Assembly: GCA_012521085.1 (NCBI GenBank)
Contig: JAAYNB010000001.1
Span: 1 to 44,553 of the forward strand
Reading direction: 5' to 3'
DNA from: Clostridiales bacterium
GTDB lineage: Bacteria > Bacillota > Clostridia > Peptostreptococcales > Natronincolaceae
Length of the DNA stretch: 44,553 nucleotides
A program made the position numbers and the translations under genes. Positions 16,188 to 24,928 of the stretch are shown piece after piece. The stretch's first letter is position 1. Every line of letters starts with the position of its first letter. The notes beneath the pieces were generated by a model, which was not told the DNA's origin, did no database searches, and saw only the letters and a list, made by a program, of their open reading frames with translations.

Positions 16188-17471
16188 ATGAAGGTTTTAA
16201 TAAAAAGTGGTAGAATAATTGACCCCATATCTAAAACAGATGAAGTGAAGGATTTATTAATAAATGGAAGTAAAATAGAGGCAATAGAAAAGGGAATTAA
16301 TGTAGATGCAGATAAAGTCATTGATGCTGAGGGACTTTGGATAGTTCCAGGACTGATTGATTTACATGTACATCTTAGAGAACCGGGCTTTACCCATAAA
16401 GAGACCATTGAAACAGGTAGTAGAAGTGCAGCTAAGGGCGGTTTTACAACTATTTGTTGTATGCCAAATACTAACCCAGCCATAGATAATAGAGAAACTG
16501 TAGAATATATTTATAATAAGGCAAAAAAAGCAGGATTAGTAAAAGTATTACCCATAGGTGCTGTAACTAAGGGACAAGTAGGAGAAGAATTGGCAGATAT
16601 AGCGGAAATGATAGAGGCAGGTATTTGTGGTATTAGTGAGGACGGCAAGACAATAATGGATAATGACCTTATGAAAAAGGCTTTAGAAATATGTGCAGAA
16701 CTAAATCTTATAATGTTTTCCCATTGTGAGGACCACGATTTAGTAAAGGGCGGGGTTATGAATGCAGGGAAAAGGGCAGAAAAACTAGGTCTAAAGGGCA
16801 TATCAGATGAATCAGAAGAAGTCATAGTAAAAAGGGATATTGAACTGGCAATAAAGGCCAATGCAAAACTACATTTATGCCATTTGAGTACTAAAGGAAG
16901 TGTGGAAATACTTAGAGAAGCTAAGAAAAAAAGTAATAATATAACAGCAGAAGTTTGTCCCCATCACTTTACATTGACAGATGATGTGGTTACATTGGAA
17001 AATACCAATACAAAGATGAATCCTCCACTTAGAGGGCATAAAGATGTTAAAGAAATTAAAAAAGGTTTAAAAGATGGTACCATAGATGTAATAGCAACTG
17101 ATCATGCACCCCATCATGTGAATGAAAAAAATATGGGTTATGAAAAAGCTCCCTTTGGTATAGTGGGACTTGAAACTGCAGTAGCTCTTACAATTACAGA
17201 ATTAGTAGATACAGGTGTTTTAACACCTATGGAAATGGTGGAAAAAATGAGTACAAATCCTGCCAAGATATTAGGAATAACAGCAGGAGAACTGGCTGTT
17301 GGAAAACCAGCAGATATTACAATTATAGATCCTAATCAAAAATACAAAATAGATGTCAATAGTTTTGAATCCATGAGTAAAAACAGTCCCTTCCATGGCA
17401 GAGAAGTAAGGGGTAGAGTTAAGTACACCATAGTAGATGGTAAAATCATATTAGATAATGAAAAACTGTAA
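16188..17471 (+). CDS. pyrC: Dihydroorotase
   Basis: PyrC converts carbamoyl aspartate to dihydroorotate in UMP synthesis. This is a class I type amidohydrolase of 427 residues. The first metal pair is in DLHVHLREPG (His60, His62), further ligands appear in FSHCEDHD and LHLCHLSTKG, and the catalytic Asp in IATDHAPHH. The C-terminal DITIIDPNQKY and HGREVRGRVKYTIVDGK close the composite beta sandwich. ATG 16188 with ATAGGAG nine bases upstream is chosen over GTG 16179. It heads a PyrR-regulated operon that lacks pyrB, carA and carB, so the first steps must be encoded elsewhere. Confidence 0.96.
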   Translation: MKVLIKSGRIIDPISKTDEVKDLLINGSKIEAIEKGINVDADKVIDAEGLWIVPGLIDLHVHLREPGFTHKETIETGSRSAAKGGFTTICCMPNTNPAIDNRETVEYIYNKAKKAGLVKVLPIGAVTKGQVGEELADIAEMIEAGICGISEDGKTIMDNDLMKKALEICAELNLIMFSHCEDHDLVKGGVMNAGKRAEKLGLKGISDESEEVIVKRDIELAIKANAKLHLCHLSTKGSVEILREAKKKSNNITAEVCPHHFTLTDDVVTLENTNTKMNPPLRGHKDVKEIKKGLKDGTIDVIATDHAPHHVNEKNMGYEKAPFGIVGLETAVALTITELVDTGVLTPMEMVEKMSTNPAKILGITAGELAVGKPADITIIDPNQKYKIDVNSFESMSKNSPFHGREVRGRVKYTIVDGKIILDNEKL

Positions 17472-17499
17472 AAGACTTTATTTATAGGAGGATTTTAAA

Positions 17500-18423
17500 A
17501 TGATAGATAATTTAATAGAAAAAATTGAAAAATTACAAAACCCAACTGTAGTAGGTTTGGATCCAAGACTTCACTTTATTCCAGATTATATTAAAAAAGA
17601 GGCATATGATAAATATGCCAAGACACCAAAGGCAGCAGCAAGCATTTTTTTAGAATTTAATAAGGCAATAATAGATCATATATATGATTTAGTTCCAGCT
17701 ATTAAACCACAGGTGGCCATGTATGAGCAATTTGGTGCTGAAGGTATACAGGCCTATATAGATACAATAAAATATGCAAAGAGTAAAGGATTAATAATTA
17801 TAGGAGATGTAAAAAGAGGAGATATTACATCTACTGCAGAGGCCTATGCTGATGGTCATATTGGAAGGGTAGATATAGATGGGGAAAAACATGAAATATA
17901 TATGGAAGATAGTATAACTCTAAATCCATATCTAGGATATGATTCCATAGAACCATATATGGATCACTGTAAAAATTATAATAGAGGATTATTTATATTA
18001 GTAAAGACATCAAATCCCAATAGTGGAGAAATACAAGATTTAGAAGTCAATGGGGAAAAAATATATGAAATAGTTGGGAAACTAGTAGATAAATGGGGAA
18101 AATCTCTAATAGGTAAAAGGGGATATAGTTCCATTGGTGCAGTAGTAGGGGCTACACATCCTGCCCAAGCTGAGGAACTACGCAGTATTATGCCAAATAC
18201 ATATTTCCTAGTACCTGGTTATGGTGCTCAAGGGGCAACCGCCAAGGATTTAAAGGGGTACTTTAACAAAGATGGATTAGGAGCTATTATAAACTCCTCA
18301 AGAGGAATTATTGCTGCCCATAAGAAGGAAGAGTATAGAAATAGATTTAGTGAAAAGGAATTTGCTTTAGCTGCTAGAGAAGCAGTAATAGCAATGAAAA
18401 AAGATTTACAGCAGATATTATAA
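17500..18423 (+). CDS. pyrF: Orotidine 5'-phosphate decarboxylase, type 2
   Basis: PyrF decarboxylates OMP to UMP, the last step of the pathway. The length of 307 residues and sequences VVGLDPRLHFIPDY, KPQVAMYEQFGAEG, the catalytic GDVKRGDI (Lys and Asp) and LVPGYGAQGATAKD identify the longer type 2 subfamily rather than the roughly 240-residue type 1. It lies 28 bp after pyrC with TAGGAGG in the gap. The following 133-bp gap to pyrK is long for this operon and contains a possible internal promoter. Confidence 0.96.
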   Translation: MIDNLIEKIEKLQNPTVVGLDPRLHFIPDYIKKEAYDKYAKTPKAAASIFLEFNKAIIDHIYDLVPAIKPQVAMYEQFGAEGIQAYIDTIKYAKSKGLIIIGDVKRGDITSTAEAYADGHIGRVDIDGEKHEIYMEDSITLNPYLGYDSIEPYMDHCKNYNRGLFILVKTSNPNSGEIQDLEVNGEKIYEIVGKLVDKWGKSLIGKRGYSSIGAVVGATHPAQAEELRSIMPNTYFLVPGYGAQGATAKDLKGYFNKDGLGAIINSSRGIIAAHKKEEYRNRFSEKEFALAAREAVIAMKKDLQQIL

Positions 18424-18480
18424 TAAAATTATAGATTTATTTAGTATTTTATATCTTTACTCTTAAAAACTTTTAAAACC

Positions 18481-18508
18481 TTGCAAAAGTGAAATTATAG
18501 TTTAATAT
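18481..18508 (+). promoter_or_regulatory. Possible internal promoter before pyrK
   Basis: TTGCAA, a 16-base spacer and TAATAT lie in the only sizeable gap of the pyr operon. The AT-rich context makes chance matches likely. Confidence 0.3.
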
Positions 18509-18556
18509 TTTATTATAATATCCTTTAAAAAAATGTAGGAAGGTGGCTTGTATTTC

Positions 18557-19315
18557 ATGAGAAATGTAATAATCGAAAAAAATCATAAAATAGCACCAGA
18601 TATATATGAAATGATTCTGTTGTCGAAGGAATTATCCCATGAAGGATTTCCCGGGAAATTTGTAAATTTATATCTAAATGATGGAGCACATTTATTACCT
18701 AGACCTATTAGCATATGTGAAGTAGATAGAGAAAATCATAGGACTAGATTGATATATGCAGTAGTAGGTAAGGGGACAAAAATCCTCTCAAGCAAAAAAG
18801 AGGGAGAAAAATTAAAGGTTATGGGGCCTTTGGGAAATGGATTTAAAATTGATGAAAAAATAGATAGAAATTTAGTGATTGGCGGCGGTATAGGGACTCC
18901 ACCACTGTTAGAATTAGTAAAGCAATTAAAGGGTGATACAAAAGTATATCTAGGTTTTAGGGAAAATCCCATATTAGTAGAGGATTTTGAAAAACTAGGT
19001 GCAGAAGTACATATTGCTACGGAAGATGGTTCTCAGGGCCATAAGGGCAATGTAATAGAATTACTGGAAAAACATGATGTAAATGCAGATTCTATCTATA
19101 GTTGTGGACCAAAGCCTATGTTAAGAGCAGTTGCTAAATGGAGTAGGGAAAAAAATATACCTGCTCAATTATCCCTAGAGGAGAGAATGGCCTGTGGCAT
19201 AGGAGCATGCTTGGTTTGTACTTGTAAAATCAATACTGAAGATGAGAAGTGGGAATATAAAAGAGTGTGTAAAGATGGACCGGTATTTCTTAGGGATGAG
19301 GTGATTTGGGAATGA
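18557..19315 (+). CDS. pyrK: Dihydroorotate dehydrogenase electron-transfer subunit
   Basis: PyrK pairs with the class 1B catalytic subunit and passes electrons from dihydroorotate to NAD through FAD and a [2Fe-2S] cluster. The 252-residue protein shows the FAD-binding [12 protein letters not shown], the NAD domain start [15 protein letters not shown], and the cluster cysteines in [16 protein letters not shown] plus the later [11 protein letters not shown] 18557 is about 10 bases from AGGTGG; TTG 18548 is an alternative but lies almost on that site. The stop codon overlaps the pyrD start (ATGA), which fits stoichiometric synthesis of the two subunits. Confidence 0.95.
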   Translation: MRNVIIEKNHKIAPDIYEMILLSKELSHEGFPGKFVNLYLNDGAHLLPRPISICEVDRENHRTRLIYAVVGKGTKILSSKKEGEKLKVMGPLGNGFKIDEKIDRNLVIGGGIGTPPLLELVKQLKGDTKVYLGFRENPILVEDFEKLGAEVHIATEDGSQGHKGNVIELLEKHDVNADSIYSCGPKPMLRAVAKWSREKNIPAQLSLEERMACGIGACLVCTCKINTEDEKWEYKRVCKDGPVFLRDEVIWE

Positions 19316-20226
19316 AAAAGTCTAGTTTAGAGGTAAATATTGCTGGTATAAATTTAAAAAATCCTGTAATGACAGCATCAGGCACCTTTGGTAGTGGTAG
19401 AGAATATGGAGAATTTGTAGATTTAAACAAATTAGGGGCAGTGGTAGTAAAGGGAGTTTCCCCAACACCTTGGAAAGGGAATCCTACACCTAGGGTGGCA
19501 GAAACCCATGGAGGTATGTTAAATAGTGTAGGTTTACAAAATCCTGGAGTAGATGCTTTTATTAAAAATGATATCCCCTTTTTAAGACAATATGATACAA
19601 AAATTATAGTAAATGTTGTGGGTAAGACCATAGAAGAATATTGTCAGGTGGCAGAAAGATTAGCCACAGAAGATATAGATATGTTAGAACTAAATATATC
19701 TTGTCCCAATGTAAAAGAAGGCGGGGTAGCCTTTGGTACTGATAGAAATAAAGTTGAGGAAGTTACAAAGGCAGTAAAAAAATATGCCAAACAACCACTA
19801 ATAGTAAAACTAAGCCCAAATGTAACGGATATAGCTGAAATGGCCAAGGCAGCAGTTGAAGGTGGTGCAGATGCCCTATCTCTTATAAATACATTGACAG
19901 GTATGGCAATAGATATACATAGAAAAAGACCAGTATTGGCCAATGTCATAGGAGGATTATCTGGACCTGCTATAAAACCCATAGCCCTTAGAATGGTATA
20001 TCAAGTGGCCCAGGCAGTAGATGTACCTATTATAGGTATGGGGGGAATTATGACTGGAGAAGATGCCATAGAATTTATGTTGGCAGGTGCCACAGGAATA
20101 GCTGTAGGCACAGGTAATTTTATAAATCCCATGGCAACTGTAGAAATTATAGAATACATGGAAAAATATTTAACAGATCATAATATTGAAGACATTAATG
20201 AAATAATCAATGGTTTAATAATATAA
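19312..20226 (+). CDS. pyrD: Dihydroorotate dehydrogenase, class 1B catalytic subunit
   Basis: This FMN TIM-barrel enzyme (304 residues) oxidises dihydroorotate to orotate. It has [17 protein letters not shown] at the N-terminus, the catalytic Cys in [14 protein letters not shown] (a class 1 feature), the FMN contacts [11 protein letters not shown] and SLINTLTGM, and [14 protein letters not shown] near the end. The neighbouring pyrK marks it as the NAD-linked 1B class. ATG 19312 overlaps the pyrK stop and has GAGGTGA upstream; the track start at 19306 is a TTG inside that spacing. Confidence 0.96.
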   Translation: MKKSSLEVNIAGINLKNPVMTASGTFGSGREYGEFVDLNKLGAVVVKGVSPTPWKGNPTPRVAETHGGMLNSVGLQNPGVDAFIKNDIPFLRQYDTKIIVNVVGKTIEEYCQVAERLATEDIDMLELNISCPNVKEGGVAFGTDRNKVEEVTKAVKKYAKQPLIVKLSPNVTDIAEMAKAAVEGGADALSLINTLTGMAIDIHRKRPVLANVIGGLSGPAIKPIALRMVYQVAQAVDVPIIGMGGIMTGEDAIEFMLAGATGIAVGTGNFINPMATVEIIEYMEKYLTDHNIEDINEIINGLII

Positions 20227-20250
20227 ATAAAAATAAATGGAGGGGTAAAA

Positions 20251-20835
20251 ATGATAGATAGAAAAAGAGTAGAAGAGATATTTGAAAAATTAGGAGTACT
20301 GACAAAAGGACATTTCCTATATACTTCTGGAATGCACGGAGAACAATATTTACAATGTGCCAGAATACTAGAACAACCTAAATATGCAGAGGAGATTATC
20401 AAAGGATTGGCAGAAGAATTTAAAGATGATAATATTGATTTAGTTGTAGGGCCTGCCATTGGTGGTATTACAATATCCTATGAATTTGGAAGACAATTAG
20501 GGACACCTAGTATTTTTGCAGAAAGAGAAGATGATAAAATGACTCTTAGAAGAGGATTTTCAATACCTAAGGGTGCAAGGGTATTAGTTGTAGAAGATGT
20601 TGTTACCACAGGTGGGTCAGTAAAAGAGGTAATTAAATTAGTAAAGGAAGCAGGTGGAATATTAGCAGGTGTGGCCATATTAGTGGATAGAACTGGTGGA
20701 GAAATAGATTTTGGTACAAAACTAGTAACAGCTTATTCAGAAAAATTTAAAGCCTATGCTCCTGAGGATTGTCCAATATGTAAAGAAGGAAATATACCTT
20801 TAGAAAAACCAGGTAGTAGAAAAATTAAGAAATAA
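20251..20835 (+). CDS. pyrE: Orotate phosphoribosyltransferase
   Basis: PyrE joins orotate and PRPP to give OMP. The 194-residue protein has the PRPP loop VLVVEDVVTTGGSVKE, the substrate region HFLYTSGMHGEQYLQ and the flexible-loop stretch FAEREDDKMTLRRGF. The C-terminus carries a short extension with CPICKEG, seen in one common bacterial subgroup of the family. TGGAGGGG precedes ATG 20251. It is the last gene of the operon and is followed by a perfect hairpin that also ends the convergent metal ATPase gene. Confidence 0.96.
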   Translation: MIDRKRVEEIFEKLGVLTKGHFLYTSGMHGEQYLQCARILEQPKYAEEIIKGLAEEFKDDNIDLVVGPAIGGITISYEFGRQLGTPSIFAEREDDKMTLRRGFSIPKGARVLVVEDVVTTGGSVKEVIKLVKEAGGILAGVAILVDRTGGEIDFGTKLVTAYSEKFKAYAPEDCPICKEGNIPLEKPGSRKIKK

Positions 20836-20853
20836 AAATTTTGCAATATATAA

Positions 20854-20893
20854 AAATCAGACCTTATAATAAATTTATTATAAGGTCTGATTT
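20854..20893. terminator. Bidirectional terminator between pyrE and the metal ATPase
   Basis: A 40-bp perfect palindrome (AAATCAGACCTTATAATAAA and its complement) sits between two convergent genes and ends in A or T runs on each side. Confidence 0.85.
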
Positions 20894-20897
20894 ATTA

Positions 20898-23063
20898 TTA
20901 AATATTTTTAGTGTTTAATACTCTCATGGCATTGAATATTGCAATAAGAGCTACACCTACATCAGCAAATACAGCTTCCCACATATTGGCTAGGCCACCG
21001 GCACCTAATAATAGAACGATGAGCTTTACTCCAAAGGCAAATATAATATTTTGCCATACTATATTATTTGTCTTTTTAGCAATTTTTATGGCAGTTATTA
21101 ATTTATTAGGCTCATCTGTCATCAATACCACATCAGCTGCTTCAATGGCTGCATCAGAACCTAGTCCACCCATAGCTACACCAATATCAGCCCTTGCTAG
21201 TACTGGAGCATCATTTATACCATCACCAACAAATACAAGATTGCCTTTACTGGATTTCTCTTTTTCTAACTTTTCAAGGATTTCAACTTTATCTTGTGGT
21301 AATAATTCAGTATAAATTTCATCTATGCCTAAATCATTACCAATTTTTCTCCCAACTAGTTCATTATCACCAGTTAACATAACTGTTTTTCTAATTCCCA
21401 TGGATTTTAGTTTACTAATTGTATCCTTAGAATCTTCTTTTAATTCATCAGAGATAATTATGGAACCCATAAAACTATTGTCAACAGCTATATAGATTAC
21501 AGTTCCCACAGAATCTATTGGCTCATATACAATGTCTTTGCTTTCCATTAGCTTAGTATTACCAACTAAAACAGTTTTACCTTTTACTTTTACCTCAATA
21601 CCATGACCAGCTATTTCATTATAATCTTCAATTAATTCCTTATCTATTTCCCCACCATAGGCATTTAATATGGATTTTGCAATGGGATGATTAGAAAAAG
21701 CCTCTGCATAAGCTGCATATTCTAATAATTCACTATGAGATATATTGTCATGAGGATTAAACTCAGTAACTTCAAATATACCCTTTGTCAAAGTACCTGT
21801 TTTGTCAAATACTACAGTATCAATATCTTTTAAGGCTTCAAGGTAATTACCACCCTTTACTAGTACTCCATTTCTAGAAGCTCCACCTATACCTCCAAAG
21901 AATCCTAAAGGTATTGAAACAACTAGTGCACAGGGGCAGGATATTACTAAAAATACAAGAGCTCTATATAACCACTCAGAAAATGTGGCCACATCTATGA
22001 TTAAAGGTGGTATTAAAGCTAGACCCATGGCTATAAATACAACCACTGGTGTGTAATATCTGGCAAATCTTGTAATAAAATTTTCTGTAGGAGCTTTATT
22101 ACCACTTGCATTTTCCACTAATTCTAAAATTTTAGATACAGTGGATTCACCAAATTCTTTTTTCACTTGAACAGATAATAAACCATTTATATTGATAAAA
22201 CCAGCTAATACATTTTTACCTAAATTGACTTTTCTAGGTACAGACTCACCTGTCAGTGCAGATGTGTCCATCATAGATTCACCTTCTATAACTACACCAT
22301 CTAGAGGTACTTTTTCACCAGGTTTAACTATGATAATATCACCAATTTTCACTTTCTCTGGCCTAACTTCTATAGAACCATTATCAGTTTTCAAATTTGC
22401 ATAATCAGGACGAATATCCATTAATTCAGCAATAGATTTTCGTGAACGATTTACAGCAGAATCTTGGAATAGTTCACCTATTTGATAAAAGAGCATAACA
22501 GCTACCCCTTCAGGATATTCACCTATGGCAAAGGCACCAATTGTAGCAATGGTCATTAAAAAATTCTCATCAAATATTTGGCCATTTAAAATATTTCTAC
22601 CAGCAATTAATAATATATTTCCACCTATTAAAATATAACTCGTAAAATACAATAAAAATCTTGTAAAACCAGATGTTTTAAGTAATAAAGCCATAATAAA
22701 AAATATAATTCCAATTCCAAATCTAATAAGATGATATTTATTAAATTCTTCACTATGATTATGACTGTCCTCATGTATATGACAATGGCCATCACAATGA
22801 CTTGTAGAGTCATGATAAATAGATGGGTCTTTAATGGTGCTTTTGTCTTTAATAATAACATGGGGTTCTAATTTGTTTATTATACTTCCTGTACTTTCCA
22901 TGATAGAATCAATACTATAATTATCATTAATTTCAATGGCTAGAGTTTTAGTAATAAAATTTAAATTAGCCAGTTCAACTCCTTTTAATTCACGGACTTT
23001 TAATTCAATTTTAGAAGCACAACTGGCGCAGTCTAAACCTTCTAATACAAGTTCTTTACGCAT
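20898..23063 (-). CDS. cadA: Heavy-metal-exporting P1B-type ATPase (CadA/ZntA type)
   Basis: This 721-residue membrane pump should export Cd, Zn or Pb. From the N-terminus: one heavy-metal-associated domain with the binding pair in DCASCASK, a histidine-rich stretch (about residues 85-110, HDSTSHCDGHCHIHEDSH), then the transporter core with the actuator TGES, the transmembrane metal site SCPCALV, the phosphorylated Asp in DKTGTLTKG, the HP motif SNHPIAKS and GDGINDAPVLARAD. The CPC motif and the family of its regulator point to soft divalent metals rather than copper. ATG 23063 has AGGAG nine bases upstream; the track start at 23072 would overlap that site. It lies 29 bp behind its regulator. 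Confidence 0.94.
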   Translation of the reverse strand: MRKELVLEGLDCASCASKIELKVRELKGVELANLNFITKTLAIEINDNYSIDSIMESTGSIINKLEPHVIIKDKSTIKDPSIYHDSTSHCDGHCHIHEDSHNHSEEFNKYHLIRFGIGIIFFIMALLLKTSGFTRFLLYFTSYILIGGNILLIAGRNILNGQIFDENFLMTIATIGAFAIGEYPEGVAVMLFYQIGELFQDSAVNRSRKSIAELMDIRPDYANLKTDNGSIEVRPEKVKIGDIIIVKPGEKVPLDGVVIEGESMMDTSALTGESVPRKVNLGKNVLAGFININGLLSVQVKKEFGESTVSKILELVENASGNKAPTENFITRFARYYTPVVVFIAMGLALIPPLIIDVATFSEWLYRALVFLVISCPCALVVSIPLGFFGGIGGASRNGVLVKGGNYLEALKDIDTVVFDKTGTLTKGIFEVTEFNPHDNISHSELLEYAAYAEAFSNHPIAKSILNAYGGEIDKELIEDYNEIAGHGIEVKVKGKTVLVGNTKLMESKDIVYEPIDSVGTVIYIAVDNSFMGSIIISDELKEDSKDTISKLKSMGIRKTVMLTGDNELVGRKIGNDLGIDEIYTELLPQDKVEILEKLEKEKSSKGNLVFVGDGINDAPVLARADIGVAMGGLGSDAAIEAADVVLMTDEPNKLITAIKIAKKTNNIVWQNIIFAFGVKLIVLLLGAGGLANMWEAVFADVGVALIAIFNAMRVLNTKNI

Positions 23064-23092
23064 TAATATCATCTCCTAACTGAAAGGGTAAT

Positions 23093-23458
23093 TTATTTAT
23101 GCTCTATATGGCTAAAGCCTTGTTCGAATATGTTTTTAATATGCTCATCATCTAGAGAATAGTAGACGATTTTTCCCTCTTTTCTAAATTTCACAATTCT
23201 GGCCTGTCTAAGGACTCTTAATTGATGTGAAATGGCAGATTGTTTCATATTTAATAATACTGCAATATCACAAACGCACATTTCAGATTCAGATAAAGCA
23301 TGTAGGATTTTAATTCTAGTGGTATCTCCAAACACCTTAAATAGTTCTGCCAAATCATATAATTTTTCATCATTTGGCATGACATTTTTTACTTTTTCTA
23401 TAATATCATTATGAATTGGATGACAATCACATATAGTTGTAGACTTTGATTTATCCAT
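23093..23458 (-). CDS. cadC: ArsR/SmtB-family metal-sensing repressor, CadC-like
   Basis: This 121-residue winged-helix repressor should release DNA when it binds Cd, Pb or Zn and so induce the ATPase gene behind it. The recognition helix lies in MKQSAISHQLRVL. Both metal sites of the CadC group appear intact: the alpha3N thiolate set (Cys10 and Cys12 in ICDCH, Cys61 and Cys63 in EMCVCD) and the alpha5 set, a D-x-H-x10-H-x2-H pattern from DEH to HIEH at the C-terminus. ATG 23458 has AAGGAGT at good spacing; the 14 extra residues of the track ORF lack one and cross the operator-proximal leader. Confidence 0.93.
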   Translation of the reverse strand: MDKSKSTTICDCHPIHNDIIEKVKNVMPNDEKLYDLAELFKVFGDTTRIKILHALSESEMCVCDIAVLLNMKQSAISHQLRVLRQARIVKFRKEGKIVYYSLDDEHIKNIFEQGFSHIEHK

Positions 23459-23498
23459 AATAGACTCCTTTCCATCATAAAATATAAAATAATTGCAC

Positions 23499-23518
23499 AT
23501 ATGAACAACTATTCATAT
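23499..23518. promoter_or_regulatory. Probable CadC operator
   Basis: ATATGAACAACTATTCATAT has 7-bp inverted arms with a 6-base centre, like the imperfect dyads bound by ArsR/SmtB-family repressors. It covers the region just past the transcription start of the repressor gene. Confidence 0.65.
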
Positions 23519-23528
23519 ATATGATTAT

Positions 23529-23557
23529 AGTATAATATAAAATTCTATTAAATGCAA
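23529..23557 (-). promoter_or_regulatory. Promoter of the cadC-cadA unit
   Basis: On the minus strand TTGCAT, a 17-base spacer and TATACT lead directly into the operator, which fits repression by blocking initiation. Confidence 0.65.
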
Positions 23558-23699
23558 TGTTTTAAAAAAATTTATATTACATTAGAAAATTTATTATAAA
23601 AATTTATATAAAATCTAATTTTTATTTTAATTATATATTATTTTTTTAAATCCATGATTTAAATTATTATAAAAATTTCTTATGAGATAAAAATATTAA

Positions 23700-23728
23700 T
23701 TGACAAAGAAAAAATCAAGATATAAAAT
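23700..23728 (+). promoter_or_regulatory. Promoter of the carbamate kinase gene
   Basis: TTGACA, a 17-base spacer and TAAAAT lie 70 bases upstream of the gene. The rest of the gap 23558-23798 is AT-rich with nothing else recognised. Confidence 0.6.
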
Positions 23729-23798
23729 AAATTGATTAGAAATTCGTATATAATTACATTTTTATGTAAAAAGGTCCATATAATCTGGAGGTGGAAAT

Positions 23799-24737
23799 AT
23801 GAAAAAAGTTGCAGTCATAGCAATTGGTGGAAATGCAATTATACAAGCAGATGAAAAAGGTACATTGGAAGAACAGTTTAATAATATATTAGGGGCCTGT
23901 GATCCAATTATTGATTTAATAGAAGAGGGGTATACTGTAGTTTTGGCCCATGGCAATGGACCCCATGTGGGAAATGCTCTATTAAAAGTAGAGGCTGCAA
24001 GTAAAAAAATACCTCCCATTACATTAGATATATGTGGAGCAGAGACCCAGGGAAGTATAGGATATATGATACAGCAATGTGTTTATAATAGGATGAGAAA
24101 AAGAAATATATCTAAAAATATAGCCACAATAGTTACTCAAGTAGTGGTAGACAAAAATGATTCAGCTTTTCAAAATCCAACTAAACCCATTGGACCATTT
24201 TATACAAAGGAAAGGGCAGAAGAAATATTAAAGGAAAAAGATATAGATATAATTGAAGATAGTGGCAGAGGTTATCGTCAGGTTGTTGCATCCCCTGAAC
24301 CCTTAGAAATTATAGAAAAGGATGCTATAAAAACTTTAGTAGAACAGGATTTTGTAGTTATTACTATTGGAGGGGGAGGTATCCCTGTTATAAGAGAAAA
24401 TGGTAATTTAAAAGGTATTGAAGCTGTAATAGATAAAGATAGAGCATCTGCTCTATTGGCAGAGGAAATTGATGCTGATTATCTCATATTATTAACTGCT
24501 GTAGAACAGGTTGCAATAAATTACAATACTGATAATCAAAGATCTTTAGATAGACTTAGTGTTTCAGAAGCAGAAGAATATCTAAAGGCTGGACAATTTC
24601 CTCCGGGAAATATGGGGCCCAAAATTCAATCGGCAATTAAATTTGTAAAAAATAGTGAGGGAGAGGCAATTATCACTTCCATTGACAAATTACAAGAAGC
24701 TATAAAAGGAAAGACCGGGACTAGAATTATAAAATAG
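23799..24737 (+). CDS. arcC: Carbamate kinase
   Basis: The 312-residue enzyme transfers phosphate from carbamoyl phosphate to ADP, making ATP in arginine, agmatine or purine-ring fermentation, or acts in reverse. It shows the amino-acid-kinase fold with AIGGNAIIQ, the substrate loop AHGNGPHVGN, DICGAETQGSIGYMIQQ, VITIGGGGIPVI and the C-terminal KFPPGNMGPKI-like sequence (here QFPPGNMGPKIQSA). Length is normal. TGGAGGTG precedes ATG 23799. It is monocistronic, with its own promoter and a strong terminator, and no arcA, arcB or other carbamoyl-phosphate-yielding gene lies nearby, so the pathway it serves cannot be read from context. Confidence 0.95.
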   Translation: MKKVAVIAIGGNAIIQADEKGTLEEQFNNILGACDPIIDLIEEGYTVVLAHGNGPHVGNALLKVEAASKKIPPITLDICGAETQGSIGYMIQQCVYNRMRKRNISKNIATIVTQVVVDKNDSAFQNPTKPIGPFYTKERAEEILKEKDIDIIEDSGRGYRQVVASPEPLEIIEKDAIKTLVEQDFVVITIGGGGIPVIRENGNLKGIEAVIDKDRASALLAEEIDADYLILLTAVEQVAINYNTDNQRSLDRLSVSEAEEYLKAGQFPPGNMGPKIQSAIKFVKNSEGEAIITSIDKLQEAIKGKTGTRIIK

Positions 24738-24753
24738 TTGTAAAAGAAAATTT

Positions 24754-24793
24754 AAAAAGGCTAGGAAAATTTAATAATTTTCCTAGCCTTTTT
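24754..24793. terminator. Terminator after carbamate kinase
   Basis: AAAAAGGCTAGGAAAATT pairs with AATTTTCCTAGCCTTTTT around a short AT-rich loop. Confidence 0.92.
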
Positions 24794-24928
24794 AAACGTA
24801 AATAGATTTGAAATTAAATGATTTTTATATAAAATGTTTTTAAAAGGTATTAAAGGTAAAAAGCTTGGAATTGTAGAATTAGGGTATATAGTGATTAATT
24901 TTTTAAGAAGTTATTAGGAGAGATATAA

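Noticed and set aside
20911-21315. 134-residue plus-strand ORF inside the metal ATPase gene
   Set aside because: Its sequence mirrors the conserved ATPase codons on the other strand; no ribosome binding site or family match.
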